Assembly (NCBI RefSeq): GCF_013456555.2
Contig: NZ_CP084884.1
Coordinates: 294,926 to 358,925 of the forward strand
Length of the DNA: 64,000 bases
Direction: 5' to 3'
Origin: Natrinema zhouii
GTDB lineage: Archaea > Halobacteriota > Halobacteria > Halobacteriales > Natrialbaceae
Shown piece after piece: positions 42,350 through 51,305 of the stretch. The position numbers and the translations under genes are program-made. The notes below the pieces were generated by a model that made no database searches, was not told where the DNA came from, and saw only the letters and a list, made by a program, of their open reading frames with translations. How positions within the stretch are numbered: the stretch's first letter is position 1; every line of letters starts with the position of its first letter.

Positions 42350-44399
42350 GGCGAACCCTCCCTTCAGCGAAGTCGACATGTGCTTCGAATGCGGCTTCAA
42401 GTCCGGGGTCATCTGTCTCATCCAACAGCTGCTGGATCGCGCCGAACTGCGTCTCAATCGCGTTCAGGTCGACGTCACCGCCAGTGACGGGTGCGGTCCG
42501 TACGTCCTGAAGAGCACGATCTACGCTGGAGAGTACTCTCGTTGCAGCACGACCCTGGCTATGGACGTCCTCGTGGGTGATCGAGTCAAATTCGAACTGG
42601 TCCCGGAGCTGTTGCAAGAAGCGGGACGGCTGTTTGTACTTTCCTGGATCTGCTGCGTTCTCTGTATAGGTACAGAAATACAGTTGATCCGTCGCCGCGT
42701 TGGCGCCAACCGCGAGGAGCCGTCGGCTCAGCTCAGTGTAGTACGCCGAGAACGGGTGGTTGATGTCGTCGTCTGCGGTCGGGAAGGTTTCACGAACTTC
42801 GTCTCGAGTCGGACTCGTGACAGCAGGGTATTCGGGGAGTGATTTGAGTTGCGCAATCGGAAAGAGCGATGAAAAGCGTGGGACTGCAGGGTACTCCTCC
42901 TCGACGACGTTCAGGACGAACACCGCCTTCCAGGAAGCGTTTTTGACCACACGAGCAGAGTCGACGAGGACCCCGCCCTCCTTTACGTCGACCTCGCTGT
43001 AGAAGTCAGGTGCAGAGTATCGGAATGCTCGCTCCAGTGCCTGACAGAACGCGTCCCACGAGGATTCCAGTAGCGGACAATCCTCAACGAACCTCGCGAG
43101 GTCGAGAATACGCCTGATGTGCTGGAACTGGATGCGAGCTTCCAGACGTGATTCGTTCGCAGCTACCCGTTGCTTGAGATCCGTGTCGAGAACCCAGGTC
43201 GTCAATGCGTCCGAAACTGGTTCAGTCGCCAGTTCGTCATCGTCGAGAATCGTTGTGAAGTCCGGAACTCTCGCTTCAAGCAGAGTTCGGGATTGGTCAT
43301 CTCCACCCGACTCAAGAGATCGAGCAACATGATACAGCTCCCGAGCGGCAGGGTCATCAGAAAGCGCACTCGTGGTGATGGACGCCGTCGGAATGCCTGC
43401 TTGCTGTAAGATACGAACGGTCTCTTGGATAGGTGAACTCGAATCTTTGAGGACGACCGCGAACTCATCGTACGACCACCCCTCTGTCGTTCGACGGCGT
43501 TCGATTTCTTCTGCGACGGTCTGCACCTGATCGGCGAACGTCACCTCGGTTATCTCGAATAGACCGTCCGTAGCTGCCGGTTGTGGCGCTTCGCCTGTCG
43601 CGAGATACGCTGCTACCTGAGCAGGTCCTGATATGGGACGCGATGAATCGTGATCGACGGTTTCCATGCGAAGATGGTCGGTGATGTCTCCGGGTTCGTT
43701 CCGGACCCGCTGAATACTCCCATGTCGTTCTCCGACACACACCAAATCAGTGTCCGTCGACGCGGCTGCCAAGAATCGGCGTTCCAGGGCAGAAAACTCC
43801 TCAACCTCTACTGTCAGAATCACATCGAACTGATCGAGAATCGGCGGACGTGCGGTCTCCGCCTCCAGGTACTCTAAGGCTCGTGGGATAATGCTCGCAC
43901 GTTCAGCATACCCGTTCGTCGCAAGAACCTCCTGCAGGTGAGCCGTGAAGTCGAATAATTCAGTGAGCGAGGAATCGTTCGGGTCCACGTTCTGATTTTG
44001 CCACGCTGCTGCGAGCGTGAAGCGACCGACGTCGTCTTCGAAGGCATCGAAGGCCGACGCTTGTTGCAGAAACGAATCGGCCCATTCGTACTCGGAGAGC
44101 ACCGACGCAAGAACATCAGCACGCTCATGCTGCGAGACGAGCGTTGGGTTCTGTGGGCTTGCTTCGAGGATTGTTCGAGCAAATCGCGTAAGCGACATCA
44201 CTTCTGGTCGTTCAACGGTCTCGACATGAGTTGCCAGAATATCGGTAAACGTCTCGATGCCAGTCGGGAACCGCTTCAACACGAGGATATCGCCGACATC
44301 GTGTTCACTCAGACACTCGACGAAGATAGGTGCGACTCGCTCCTCGATCGGGGGGCCGGTTGGAGAGAACAGATGAAGCTCACCAGGAAGTTCCGACAT
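42342..44399 (-). CDS. AddB/RecC-like helicase-fold subunit
   Basis: 685 aa from the ATG at 44399. The N-terminus reads ELHLFSPTGPPIEERVAPIF at the place of a P-loop but lacks GK-T/S, so the first ATP site is dead, as in RecC-like subunits. Later blocks resemble UvrD folds: FDVILTVEVEEFSALERRFL, YDEFAVVLKDSS, and a motif V/VI-like region KAVFVLNVVEEEYPAVP and LSRRLLAVGANAATDQLYFC. It precedes the nuclease and AddA-like genes in one overlapping operon. It probably serves as the structural and recognition subunit of the DNA-end complex. Confidence 0.75.
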   Translation of the reverse strand: MSELPGELHLFSPTGPPIEERVAPIFVECLSEHDVGDILVLKRFPTGIETFTDILATHVETVERPEVMSLTRFARTILEASPQNPTLVSQHERADVLASVLSEYEWADSFLQQASAFDAFEDDVGRFTLAAAWQNQNVDPNDSSLTELFDFTAHLQEVLATNGYAERASIIPRALEYLEAETARPPILDQFDVILTVEVEEFSALERRFLAAASTDTDLVCVGERHGSIQRVRNEPGDITDHLRMETVDHDSSRPISGPAQVAAYLATGEAPQPAATDGLFEITEVTFADQVQTVAEEIERRRTTEGWSYDEFAVVLKDSSSPIQETVRILQQAGIPTASITTSALSDDPAARELYHVARSLESGGDDQSRTLLEARVPDFTTILDDDELATEPVSDALTTWVLDTDLKQRVAANESRLEARIQFQHIRRILDLARFVEDCPLLESSWDAFCQALERAFRYSAPDFYSEVDVKEGGVLVDSARVVKNASWKAVFVLNVVEEEYPAVPRFSSLFPIAQLKSLPEYPAVTSPTRDEVRETFPTADDDINHPFSAYYTELSRRLLAVGANAATDQLYFCTYTENAADPGKYKQPSRFLQQLRDQFEFDSITHEDVHSQGRAATRVLSSVDRALQDVRTAPVTGGDVDLNAIETQFGAIQQLLDETDDPGLEAAFEAHVDFAEGRVRRD

Positions 44400-44498
44400 T
44401 GTGTGACCAATTGCAGACATAGTACTGTCGTCTGCACCCCCATTTGATAAATCTTCAGTACGTGACTATGCGATGACGGAGATATAACGCGAAAAACC

Positions 44499-44882
44499 AT
44501 GTTCAGCCGATTACTGCGTACACTCGGAAGCAAAGCAGATGATAGCCCAAAGGAGGATTCAGCAACGGCTTCCCCGGGCGATTCGTTCAATCACTACACA
44601 GACACAGTCGATACAATCAAACAGCTAAAGCGAGAGCAGCGCCACGACGAAGCCGAATCGTTGCTTCTCTGGTGTATTGAGCAAACTGAACAGGAGGATG
44701 CTGGTGATCCAGCGCCGTGGTATTACAAACATCTCGCAATCGTCTATCGTAAGGAGAACCGATACGAGGATGAGGTTCAGGTTATCGAGCGCTACCTCAA
44801 CAACGCTTCCTCACCCCGGGAAGATCTTCAGAAGCGATTGCATCGTGCAAAGGAACTCGCAGAGAACAAAGAATCTGGATAA
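44499..44882 (+). CDS. TPR-like small protein
   Basis: 127 aa. A variable N-terminus rich in Ser/Asp is followed by helix pairs typical of tetratricopeptide repeats: TIKQLKREQRHDEAESLLLW, then PAPWYYKHLAIVYRKENRYE and VIERYLNN. Such domains mediate protein contacts. The gene lies between the AddAB-like operon, from which it diverges, and the SbcC-like gene, on which it converges with abutting stops. A link to the DNA-end complexes is possible. No further family is recognised. Confidence 0.7.
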   Translation: MFSRLLRTLGSKADDSPKEDSATASPGDSFNHYTDTVDTIKQLKREQRHDEAESLLLWCIEQTEQEDAGDPAPWYYKHLAIVYRKENRYEDEVQVIERYLNNASSPREDLQKRLHRAKELAENKESG

Positions 44883-47786
44883 CTACGACCAGGTTGGCTC
44901 CAGCAGTTCGCAGGGATCGTCCGGCTTCGAGTAGGGACCGTTGAACTGTCCATCGTCGAGACTCCAGTACTGGGCGCTATCTATGTGCGTATCAACTCGT
45001 TCAAGAAGTTCCGGATGGCATGTCAGCAAGAACACTTGGTTCGTATCCGCGAGTTCAGAGATCGTCTGTAGCGTTCGAACGTGATGGCTGGGGTCGAAGT
45101 TTGTCAGCGAATCATCGAGTAACACAGGGAGTGATGACTCATGGCGACGAATTCGAGCAAGACGAATCGCGAGGAAGAGCTGCTCAGCGGTGGCTCGTGA
45201 TAGTTCCGCAGTTTGTTGTGTCTGTCCATCAGCGAGCACCGATTGGAAGTCGAGATTGTCAAATTCCTCAGTGGAGTCAACTTTGGTGTAGGCGTTGTCG
45301 GTAATCCGCGCGAAAATCTCGCTGGCTTCGTCGAGGAGTGGCCCAGTCGTCCGGTCAATGAATCGTTCGTGGAGTTCGTTCAGCAGGTACTCCGCGATGC
45401 GGTGCGTCGCATACTCTTCGGCAAGCGGTTCGAGCCGACGTCGTCCCGCCTCGATCGTCGCGTGGGCCTCGCGGACATCATCATCGGATGCTAGCTCTTC
45501 GAGTTCCTTCGTAAGCTCAACTCGCTCTTCAACGCATTCCGATCGCTCTGTTTCAAGACTCTCGATTGTTTCGTCGATCGTATCGAGTCGTTCTTCGATT
45601 GCCTCTCTATCAGCGTACGCCTCAATGACACGCTCGAACGCAGCGATCGCCCAGTCGTCATCGTCATGCTCCGAGTCGCGGTACGGTTCAAACGCCGGTT
45701 CGATAGCTGAGACCGTCAGTCGCCGCTGGAGTCGGACGCGAATTCCGTCACGCTGTTCCCGCGCTTCCACAAGCTCAGTGACGTTCTCACCGCGTTCGAG
45801 GAACTGGTCGACAGTACGAACGAGGGTTGCTGAATCAGCATTGGTGAGATCTGGTGCATCGTTCCACTCGGCAAGGAGATTACGGAGGTCATCTTTGCGA
45901 CTGGTGACAGTCTGCTGGGCTGTAGTGACCGTTTGTGCAAGGTCGAGATCCTCTTCAATACTTTCGATAGTCGCGAACAATTTCTCTGCGTCTTCGAGCG
46001 AGTCACTATCGTCAATATCGAGAACACCGAGTTCGGATACGGTCTCGGCGGCTGCTGCGAGGTCTGAACGGAGAGTTTCCTCTTTCGTGCCGAGAGCTTC
46101 AACGTCGCCTTCCAACGTTGTGAGATCGTTCCGGAGCGATGAGAGGTCTTCATAGAACTCTCGCACGGCAGCCGGACTCGTATCGTCTGAGAGTCCAAGC
46201 TTCTCTCGAAGCGAGTCCAATTGCTCGGTCGCGGTCGAATACTCCGTTTCGAGATCCGTTTTCCGGGAGCGCAGTCCTTCAATATCGGCAGTCAGGCTGC
46301 GTTTGTCTGCCCGAAGCGTCTCGACAGATACGCCATCGACTTCAAGGGACTCGAATTCAAGCTGTGATGCAGCATACGCGCCGACGATCAGTATTATCAC
46401 GAGTGTGATGACGACACCAAGAATCGCACCACCAACAACTCCCAGCGCACTTCCTATGATCAGCGCGAGTACCGTCCCACCTGCAGCGACAGGAAGCTGG
46501 TCACGAAGTGTAAGAGATGCCTCAGATGACGAGTCGGTTGCAGTGTCGATTTCGTGTTCCAGCTGTTCGTGACGAGCCGTCTTTTCGGTCAGGTTTCGCT
46601 CGACCTCGTTCAATTCGAATCGGACATCCTCACAGGTCCGCGTAATCGACCGAACCTCGTCTCGAGAGAACAGGTCGGTTTCAACATCACGGACCCGGTC
46701 AAGCAAGGAGTCGTCATCCCACCCGGGTTGCAAATCCGCTGCCCGGGAGCGAAGTTTTCGACGATCTTTCGCAAGCTCTGACCGTTGCTCCTGAAGTGAA
46801 TTTACCCGCTCACGCCAGCCAGCGATTTCCCTATTATATGCCCGTATCGTAGACGTAGCATCCAGTAATCGGTCGCGATATGCTTCGGGATCCTCTACAG
46901 TAACCTGTTGAGCGAACTCCTCTTCTGCAGTCGTCAGTTCCTCCTGCACTTCCTCAAGTTGACTTTGTAGTTGCCGACCGCGGTCAAGTTGCTCTGTCGG
47001 GAACGCATCGACCTGGTCAAGGTCGGTACCATCAAGTTCAAGATTCAGCTCCTGAAGTGTCTCGAACTCCCCGTATTCCGTGAGAACCGTGTTAAGACGA
47101 GTTTGTTCCGTTGTTAGATCAGCAATCTCCTCATCGAGTTCCGCTACGCGGGAATTGACATTGTCTCGAGCAGCCTCTTTCCGATCGTGCTCGTCAACCT
47201 GAGCGACGGCGGCATCTCGCGCATCGACCCCCGACTGAATCTCGCTAATCGGCTCTTTAAGGTCATAGACCGAGCGTCCGTGTTTGCCTCCGATCGATTT
47301 CGCCCGATCACTGAATGCGGCTTGAATCTGGGGGATTGTGAGAACGTCGCCATATGCCGCACCGAGTAAGATTGCAGACAGGCTAACGTCGTCATCGAGA
47401 CTCCTTGGCATACGCCGGAGTTCGTCAAGGCTAATGGTGAAGAGCTGCTGGTACTGTGCGGGCCCTAGATTGCCGAATACATCAGAGAGTGCTCGATCGG
47501 GGGAACCATTGACAGGCACTAGTGCGGGATCACCATAGCCAGTGAGTGCTAGCTCGTATTCAGCGCCATCGACTACGACATCGGCCGTGAGGTCATACTG
47601 GTCCGTTGCTGGCGGGAGACCATTGCCGCGAGGAATCCCATAGCCAAGATGACGAACCGCTTCCATAAACGTCGTTTTCCCGGCCCGTTGTGGACCAGCG
47701 ATGACGGTCAATCCGCTATCGACATTTTGGAGTCGAGCTCGCCTGAAGCATCCAAAATCATCCAGATCGAGGTTCTTAATTTGCAT
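44883..47786 (-). CDS. SbcC/Rad50-like ATPase, YhaN type
   Basis: 967 aa from the ATG at 47786, which overlaps the upstream stop by 11 bases. The head domain is split between the ends: N-terminal IKNLDLDDFGCFRRARLQ and P-loop VIAGPQRAGKTTFMEA, C-terminal QTAELSRATAEQLFLAIRLA signature and Walker B LPVLLDDSLTNFD. Long coiled coils fill the middle, interrupted at about residue 460-510 by two glycine-rich hydrophobic helices (VLALIIGSALGVVGGAIL, VITLVIILIVGAYAA), the feature that sets YhaN apart from cytosolic SbcC. This suggests a membrane-tethered DNA-end-processing complex with its SbcD/Mre11 partner. Confidence 0.88.
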   Translation of the reverse strand: MQIKNLDLDDFGCFRRARLQNVDSGLTVIAGPQRAGKTTFMEAVRHLGYGIPRGNGLPPATDQYDLTADVVVDGAEYELALTGYGDPALVPVNGSPDRALSDVFGNLGPAQYQQLFTISLDELRRMPRSLDDDVSLSAILLGAAYGDVLTIPQIQAAFSDRAKSIGGKHGRSVYDLKEPISEIQSGVDARDAAVAQVDEHDRKEAARDNVNSRVAELDEEIADLTTEQTRLNTVLTEYGEFETLQELNLELDGTDLDQVDAFPTEQLDRGRQLQSQLEEVQEELTTAEEEFAQQVTVEDPEAYRDRLLDATSTIRAYNREIAGWRERVNSLQEQRSELAKDRRKLRSRAADLQPGWDDDSLLDRVRDVETDLFSRDEVRSITRTCEDVRFELNEVERNLTEKTARHEQLEHEIDTATDSSSEASLTLRDQLPVAAGGTVLALIIGSALGVVGGAILGVVITLVIILIVGAYAASQLEFESLEVDGVSVETLRADKRSLTADIEGLRSRKTDLETEYSTATEQLDSLREKLGLSDDTSPAAVREFYEDLSSLRNDLTTLEGDVEALGTKEETLRSDLAAAAETVSELGVLDIDDSDSLEDAEKLFATIESIEEDLDLAQTVTTAQQTVTSRKDDLRNLLAEWNDAPDLTNADSATLVRTVDQFLERGENVTELVEAREQRDGIRVRLQRRLTVSAIEPAFEPYRDSEHDDDDWAIAAFERVIEAYADREAIEERLDTIDETIESLETERSECVEERVELTKELEELASDDDVREAHATIEAGRRRLEPLAEEYATHRIAEYLLNELHERFIDRTTGPLLDEASEIFARITDNAYTKVDSTEEFDNLDFQSVLADGQTQQTAELSRATAEQLFLAIRLARIRRHESSLPVLLDDSLTNFDPSHHVRTLQTISELADTNQVFLLTCHPELLERVDTHIDSAQYWSLDDGQFNGPYSKPDDPCELLEPTWS

Positions 47787-49128
47787 TGTCCCTCCGCGTC
47801 GCAAGTTCGTCGATTGACCGAGTGACGGCACGGTCAATCAAATCGTCTAGCCGTTTCTCGTCCAAACCAATCCGATCCTCGGAAATGTCTTCGTGTTCTT
47901 CGTCCGCACGCCACTCCCAGACATCACCTGTTTTCGCTCGCAGTTCAGCTCGTGTCGCGTCGTCTTCTCGAATCTCGTTGGAAAGGTCAACCAGTTCGCT
48001 GATAATCTCGTCCGATTCTACCAACGTCTCGAGGTCTGGAAGTGGTGGTGCAGAGTAATCACGGACGGACTCGGTCCACACAAAGGGTGAGGCACTACTG
48101 CTGCGATCCCGCAATCGGTTGGCGAGCACATCTGTTGCTTCCTCGTCGAGCGCTTCAAACAGCTCTCCACGGCCACTCAGTGTCCATCGACACACAAACC
48201 CCTCTGGCATCCAGTCTGTCTCAGCCACCGGCATCGAAAGGGTGTCAGTGAGAGAGTCTTGGTCCGCTGCCCGGAGATCTAGCATACGCTCCTCGAGGTA
48301 CCCTTCTGCATCTGCGAGGTTACGAAGGGGAGTATCATCGTCTGTACTCGCGGTACTGAGATCGACCACGATTTCTTGCCAGACAATCGGGCTCGTCGGA
48401 ACAAACTCGATGTCAGGATCGCTGCCTGCATCCACGTCGACGAGCAAACAACCACCGATGGCAGTTTCGCCAATATTTCGTCCTTGTGGTATACCAGCGT
48501 ACGCTGCTGGCGCTCCGTCGACCAGCTGTGGCGTATGGATGTGCCCGAGCGCCCAATAGTCGATCTCCTTCTGTGCTAAGTCGCTCGGCCCACAGGGGGC
48601 GTACCGCCGACCATCCGGATTTAGGCCCGTATGGAGCAGGCCGATATTCGGGACTGCTGTATCTGGCGGTGTGTAGTGGTAATACAGGGAGTTGCTCTCC
48701 CACTGGCTTCCATACGATTGCCCCATGATGCGAGCCTCCGGTTCATCGTCATTCGGGTACAGAACCGTTTCAACGTCGTCTGCACCGAACACATGGACAT
48801 TATTGGGTAAGGGGAGTTTCTCTGCCCCTGCTCCCAATGGATCATGATTCCCATGGATGACATAACATGGGATTTCAGCGTCTTCGAGCCGCTCGAACTG
48901 ATCGACGAGGAATTCATTCGCGTAGACGGAGCGCGCTTGTTGATCGTAGAGGTCGCCAGCGACGACGACGAAGTCGACATCCTTGTCGAGTGCGACTTGG
49001 ATAACTCGACAGAGAGCTTCGTGTGTCGCTCGCTGCAGGCGCTCAGCCAATGATTCAGATGCCGCTTCCACAGCGCGGAGAGGACTTCCGAGATGGAAAT
49101 CTGCAGTGTGGAGGAACGTGACTCCCAT
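47776..49128 (-). CDS. SbcD/Mre11-like nuclease, YhaO type
   Basis: 450 aa. All metallophosphoesterase motifs are present: FLHTADFHLGSP, VVVAGDLYDQ, YVIHGNHDPLG, LLHTGLNP and YWALGHIHTPQ, giving a two-metal nuclease site. The C-terminal third is helical and acidic, where the partner ATPase would bind. In Mre11-Rad50 complexes this subunit cuts DNA ends and hairpins. It is the first gene of the pair, and its start is 71 bp from inverted repeat B. Confidence 0.92.
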   Translation of the reverse strand: MGVTFLHTADFHLGSPLRAVEAASESLAERLQRATHEALCRVIQVALDKDVDFVVVAGDLYDQQARSVYANEFLVDQFERLEDAEIPCYVIHGNHDPLGAGAEKLPLPNNVHVFGADDVETVLYPNDDEPEARIMGQSYGSQWESNSLYYHYTPPDTAVPNIGLLHTGLNPDGRRYAPCGPSDLAQKEIDYWALGHIHTPQLVDGAPAAYAGIPQGRNIGETAIGGCLLVDVDAGSDPDIEFVPTSPIVWQEIVVDLSTASTDDDTPLRNLADAEGYLEERMLDLRAADQDSLTDTLSMPVAETDWMPEGFVCRWTLSGRGELFEALDEEATDVLANRLRDRSSSASPFVWTESVRDYSAPPLPDLETLVESDEIISELVDLSNEIREDDATRAELRAKTGDVWEWRADEEHEDISEDRIGLDEKRLDDLIDRAVTRSIDELATRRDNAN

Positions 49129-49199
49129 TCAGTGGACTGTTATATGAATCGTATATCAAGTTTCCTGTTTAATACAAATGCTATGAATAGCTCTCCAAT

Positions 49200-49242
49200 T
49201 TAACCAACAGGACTAATGCCTTCTGCCCCAATTGTTGGTTAA
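49200..49242. repeat. TTAACCAACA inverted repeat, copy B
   Basis: The perfect 10-bp arms TTAACCAACA and TGTTGGTTAA have a 23-base spacer. It ends 8 bases before the ATG of the WQWREG protein and lies in the promoter gap shared with the Mre11-like gene. Confidence 0.88.
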
Positions 49243-49250
49243 GTCGTCTC

Positions 49251-49574
49251 ATGTCGTACTCAGAACCAACGATCCCACCCGAGGTTCCCGGAGAGTTAGC
49301 GGCCTTACTCGATGAGTGTAATGCGGAAACACTCCGATCTATTGCCAAGTATGCAGATGCACTTGCAGAGTATCAAGAGCGAGAAAAGCGGATCAACGAG
49401 GGTGAAGATGAAGAGACTGCTCGAGAACACCCTGAGGATATGCCCGAAGATGTCCCCACCAAAGCGACGCTGACAGAGAAGGAAATCAACGGGAATCGAT
49501 ATTACTACTGGCAGTGGAGAGAAGGTGATAAAATCAAATCCCAATACAAAGGCCCAGTGAATCCGAGCGAGTGA
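49251..49574 (+). CDS. WQWREG-family small protein, copy 1
   Basis: 107 aa, very acidic. A helical N-terminus (LAALLDECNAETLRSIAKYA, LAEYQEREKRI) leads to a strongly conserved C-terminus KEINGNRYYYWQWREGDKIK plus SQYKGPVN. The C-terminal block is known from haloarchaeal proteins of unknown function (DUF6788-like) and looks like a small beta hairpin with exposed aromatics, suited to nucleic-acid contact. It is bracketed by inverted repeats B and C, 8 bases before and 3 bases after. A paralogue lies at 53.9 kb with its own inverted repeat. It is possibly the protein that recognises those repeats. Confidence 0.8.
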   Translation: MSYSEPTIPPEVPGELAALLDECNAETLRSIAKYADALAEYQEREKRINEGEDEETAREHPEDMPEDVPTKATLTEKEINGNRYYYWQWREGDKIKSQYKGPVNPSE

Positions 49575-49577
49575 GGA

Positions 49578-49619
49578 TTAACCAACATTTGGTTGATCGC
49601 TAGCGCATCTGTTGGTTAA
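49578..49619. repeat. TTAACCAACA inverted repeat, copy C
   Basis: The same arms with a 22-base spacer, beginning 3 bases after the stop of WQWREG copy 1. Repeats B and C flank that gene like brackets. Confidence 0.88.
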
Positions 49620-49744
49620 TTCTGTGGACTTGTTGTTGCAGGTACCGATATCAATATCTTGCTTTATGATGGGTATCTTCCCCATATTCGGGAGAATCAG
49701 GTCTCAATAGATACTCAATTTAGAGCGTAGCTGAAGTGGCCGAG

Positions 49745-49780
49745 GTTAATCTTAATATTAATGTTCAAATTAGATTTAAG
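49745..49780. promoter_or_regulatory. TTAA-block repeat h and TATA box ahead of the AAA ATPase
   Basis: GTTAATCTTAATATTAATG continues to TAGATTTAAG; TTTAAG at 49775-49780 is 23 bases before the ATG at 49804, the spacing of a leaderless haloarchaeal promoter. The upstream TTAATCTTAATATTAA part is a copy of the dispersed AT-rich family and may be an operator. Confidence 0.6.
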
Positions 49781-49803
49781 TCGATTGAGTATGTGTCTCC
49801 ACT

Positions 49804-50733
49804 ATGAGCGACCAATTTACCGAAGCCCTCGATCAAACAGAGGAGGCACAGGAAACCTATGCGAATCAACTCGGGATCAAACCAGAGAAGATTCCGTTTA
49901 CGGCTGAAACACTTCCTGACGCGGGTATTGCGGTACGCACGAATCAAGATCTGCTCAATGAAGTTGCGAGCCACATCCTGAATCGAGCAGGTCACATCTC
50001 GATCATCGATGAACGGGGCGCTGGAAAATCTCACTTCCGCGATCTCGTCTACAATGCTCTTTCAGAGGGTCCTCGAAGCGATGAGTTCCGAGTCGCTCGA
50101 ATACGGGAAGTCGAGTCTATCACGACACGTCGCTTCTATACGCGTCTTCTTGACGAACTCAGTGAGTACGATGACCTCGAGATTCCAGAGTCGTACCCTC
50201 ATGCCACAGACGAAGTTCGTCAGCTTGTCGAAGAGGTTGCCGAACAACTCGAATCTCTCAATATCGGGTGTATCATCCAAGTTGACCAACTGGAAGATGC
50301 GGCACGGAATACACGAACTTTCGAGCAGCTACTAGCCGCGTTGCAGAGCGTCGGTGACCTCGGAGAAAGTGAACCTGTATTCATTCTCTTCCTGTTCGGA
50401 ACTGAACGTGCTGGTGATCGAATTGACGAACTACGTGAGACGCTCAGTTCGCGACTCGTCGCAAAGGATCGAACGTTGGAACGGTTCGGATTCGCAGAAA
50501 CCGAGGAACTCATCGCCAGGTGGCTTGCCTGGGCCCGTGAAGAAGAGTACGATTCTGGATATCCGTCAGACCCCTACACGGCGAATGCTATCGAGACTAT
50601 CGTCGAGGTCAGTGATGGGACCCCGCGTGATACTCGACAGAAGTGCTATCATGCCTTCCGAGCTGGCGCACAGCAGTTCGCTGCCGAACGAGACGTCGAA
50701 ATCACGAACGAGACGTTAGACGCATATCTTTAA
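49804..50733 (+). CDS. AAA+ ATPase, origin-linked
   Basis: 309 aa. A single P-loop ATPase: ISIIDERGAGKSHFRDLVYN as Walker A, CIIQVDQLEDAARN as a Walker B-like segment with D-Q instead of D-E, FLFGTERAGDRIDELRETLS as sensor and arginine-finger region, and a C-terminal lid ending SDGTPRDTRQKCYHAF. The shape resembles Orc/Cdc6 or TniB-type ATPases without the winged helix. It is paired with the 104-aa gene 24 bp downstream and lies about 850 bp from orc1/cdc6. A partition or replication-control role is likely; the exact family is unsure. Confidence 0.75.
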   Translation: MSDQFTEALDQTEEAQETYANQLGIKPEKIPFTAETLPDAGIAVRTNQDLLNEVASHILNRAGHISIIDERGAGKSHFRDLVYNALSEGPRSDEFRVARIREVESITTRRFYTRLLDELSEYDDLEIPESYPHATDEVRQLVEEVAEQLESLNIGCIIQVDQLEDAARNTRTFEQLLAALQSVGDLGESEPVFILFLFGTERAGDRIDELRETLSSRLVAKDRTLERFGFAETEELIARWLAWAREEEYDSGYPSDPYTANAIETIVEVSDGTPRDTRQKCYHAFRAGAQQFAAERDVEITNETLDAYL

Positions 50734-50752
50734 TATTAAGGTTAAGAATAAG
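50728..50752. repeat. AT-rich TTAA-block repeat, copy i
   Basis: CTTTAATATTAAGGTTAAGA then ATAAG, overlapping the last codon of the AAA ATPase and filling the gap before the next gene, 6 bases ahead of its ATG. Confidence 0.4.
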
Positions 50753-50757
50753 GGTGT

Positions 50758-51072
50758 ATGAGCAACGACAATCCATTCGGCGAAGCGATGGATGAGGCAT
50801 CAGAGGAAAAAGACCGAGAGGACCAGCAACCTGCATCAGACTTCGATACCGAACCCTACTACGACGCGCTCAACACTGGCGTAAAGGACCACACGATAGG
50901 CGTCTCCGTGAGCGAAGAGATGCATCAGTTCTGGCGTGAACTCCAGGATACGGACGACGTCGACGTCGACCCTGCCCAGTCCATTCGGAATCATCTCGAA
51001 AATCTCGCGCATCGACATCCCGACGTGTTTGAACGAGCAATGCGAAAGCTCGAAATCGATCGCGAGATGTGA
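50758..51072 (+). CDS. Small partner protein of the AAA ATPase
   Basis: 104 aa, very acidic. A disordered N-terminus (about 40 residues, ASEEKDREDQQPAS) is followed by DHTIGVSVSEEMHQFWRELQ and a helical stretch SIRNHLENLAHRHPDVFERA. The IGVSVSEEMHQFW segment resembles a ribbon-helix-helix-type start as used by small partition or copy-control proteins. Twenty-four bases after the AAA ATPase and followed by inverted repeat D, it probably acts with it. Family not recognised. Confidence 0.7.
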   Translation: MSNDNPFGEAMDEASEEKDREDQQPASDFDTEPYYDALNTGVKDHTIGVSVSEEMHQFWRELQDTDDVDVDPAQSIRNHLENLAHRHPDVFERAMRKLEIDREM

Positions 51073-51080
51073 TCATCAAG

Positions 51081-51121
51081 TTAACCAACAGAGAATTGAT
51101 ATCCAATCCATTGTTGGTTAA
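51081..51121. repeat. TTAACCAACA inverted repeat, copy D
   Basis: TTAACCAACA and TGTTGGTTAA arms with a 21-base spacer, 8 bases after the stop of the ATPase partner gene and about 185 bp before the first origin box. Confidence 0.88.
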
Positions 51122-51305
51122 CTCACTCACATAATCGAATACAGCTCTTAGATTAGTGGATACGGCTACACTATACCAGTTTCTTCGCAGTCGCGATATC
51201 AATCAAATCCACAACGACATCGTCAATTCGGCTATCCTCACCGAGGATGTCGAGGGTAGCTTCGAGATCTGTTTTCAGCTCGAACCGGCGACGAATGAGT
51301 CAGAG

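Noticed and set aside
45295..46155. 286-residue plus-strand frame opposite the SbcC-like gene
   Set aside because: Ser/Arg-rich antisense shadow of a coiled-coil coding region.
35085..51121. TTAACCAACA inverted repeats as tyrosine-recombinase core sites
   Set aside because: Spacers of 19-23 bases that vary between copies do not fit the fixed 6-8 base overlap of core sites.
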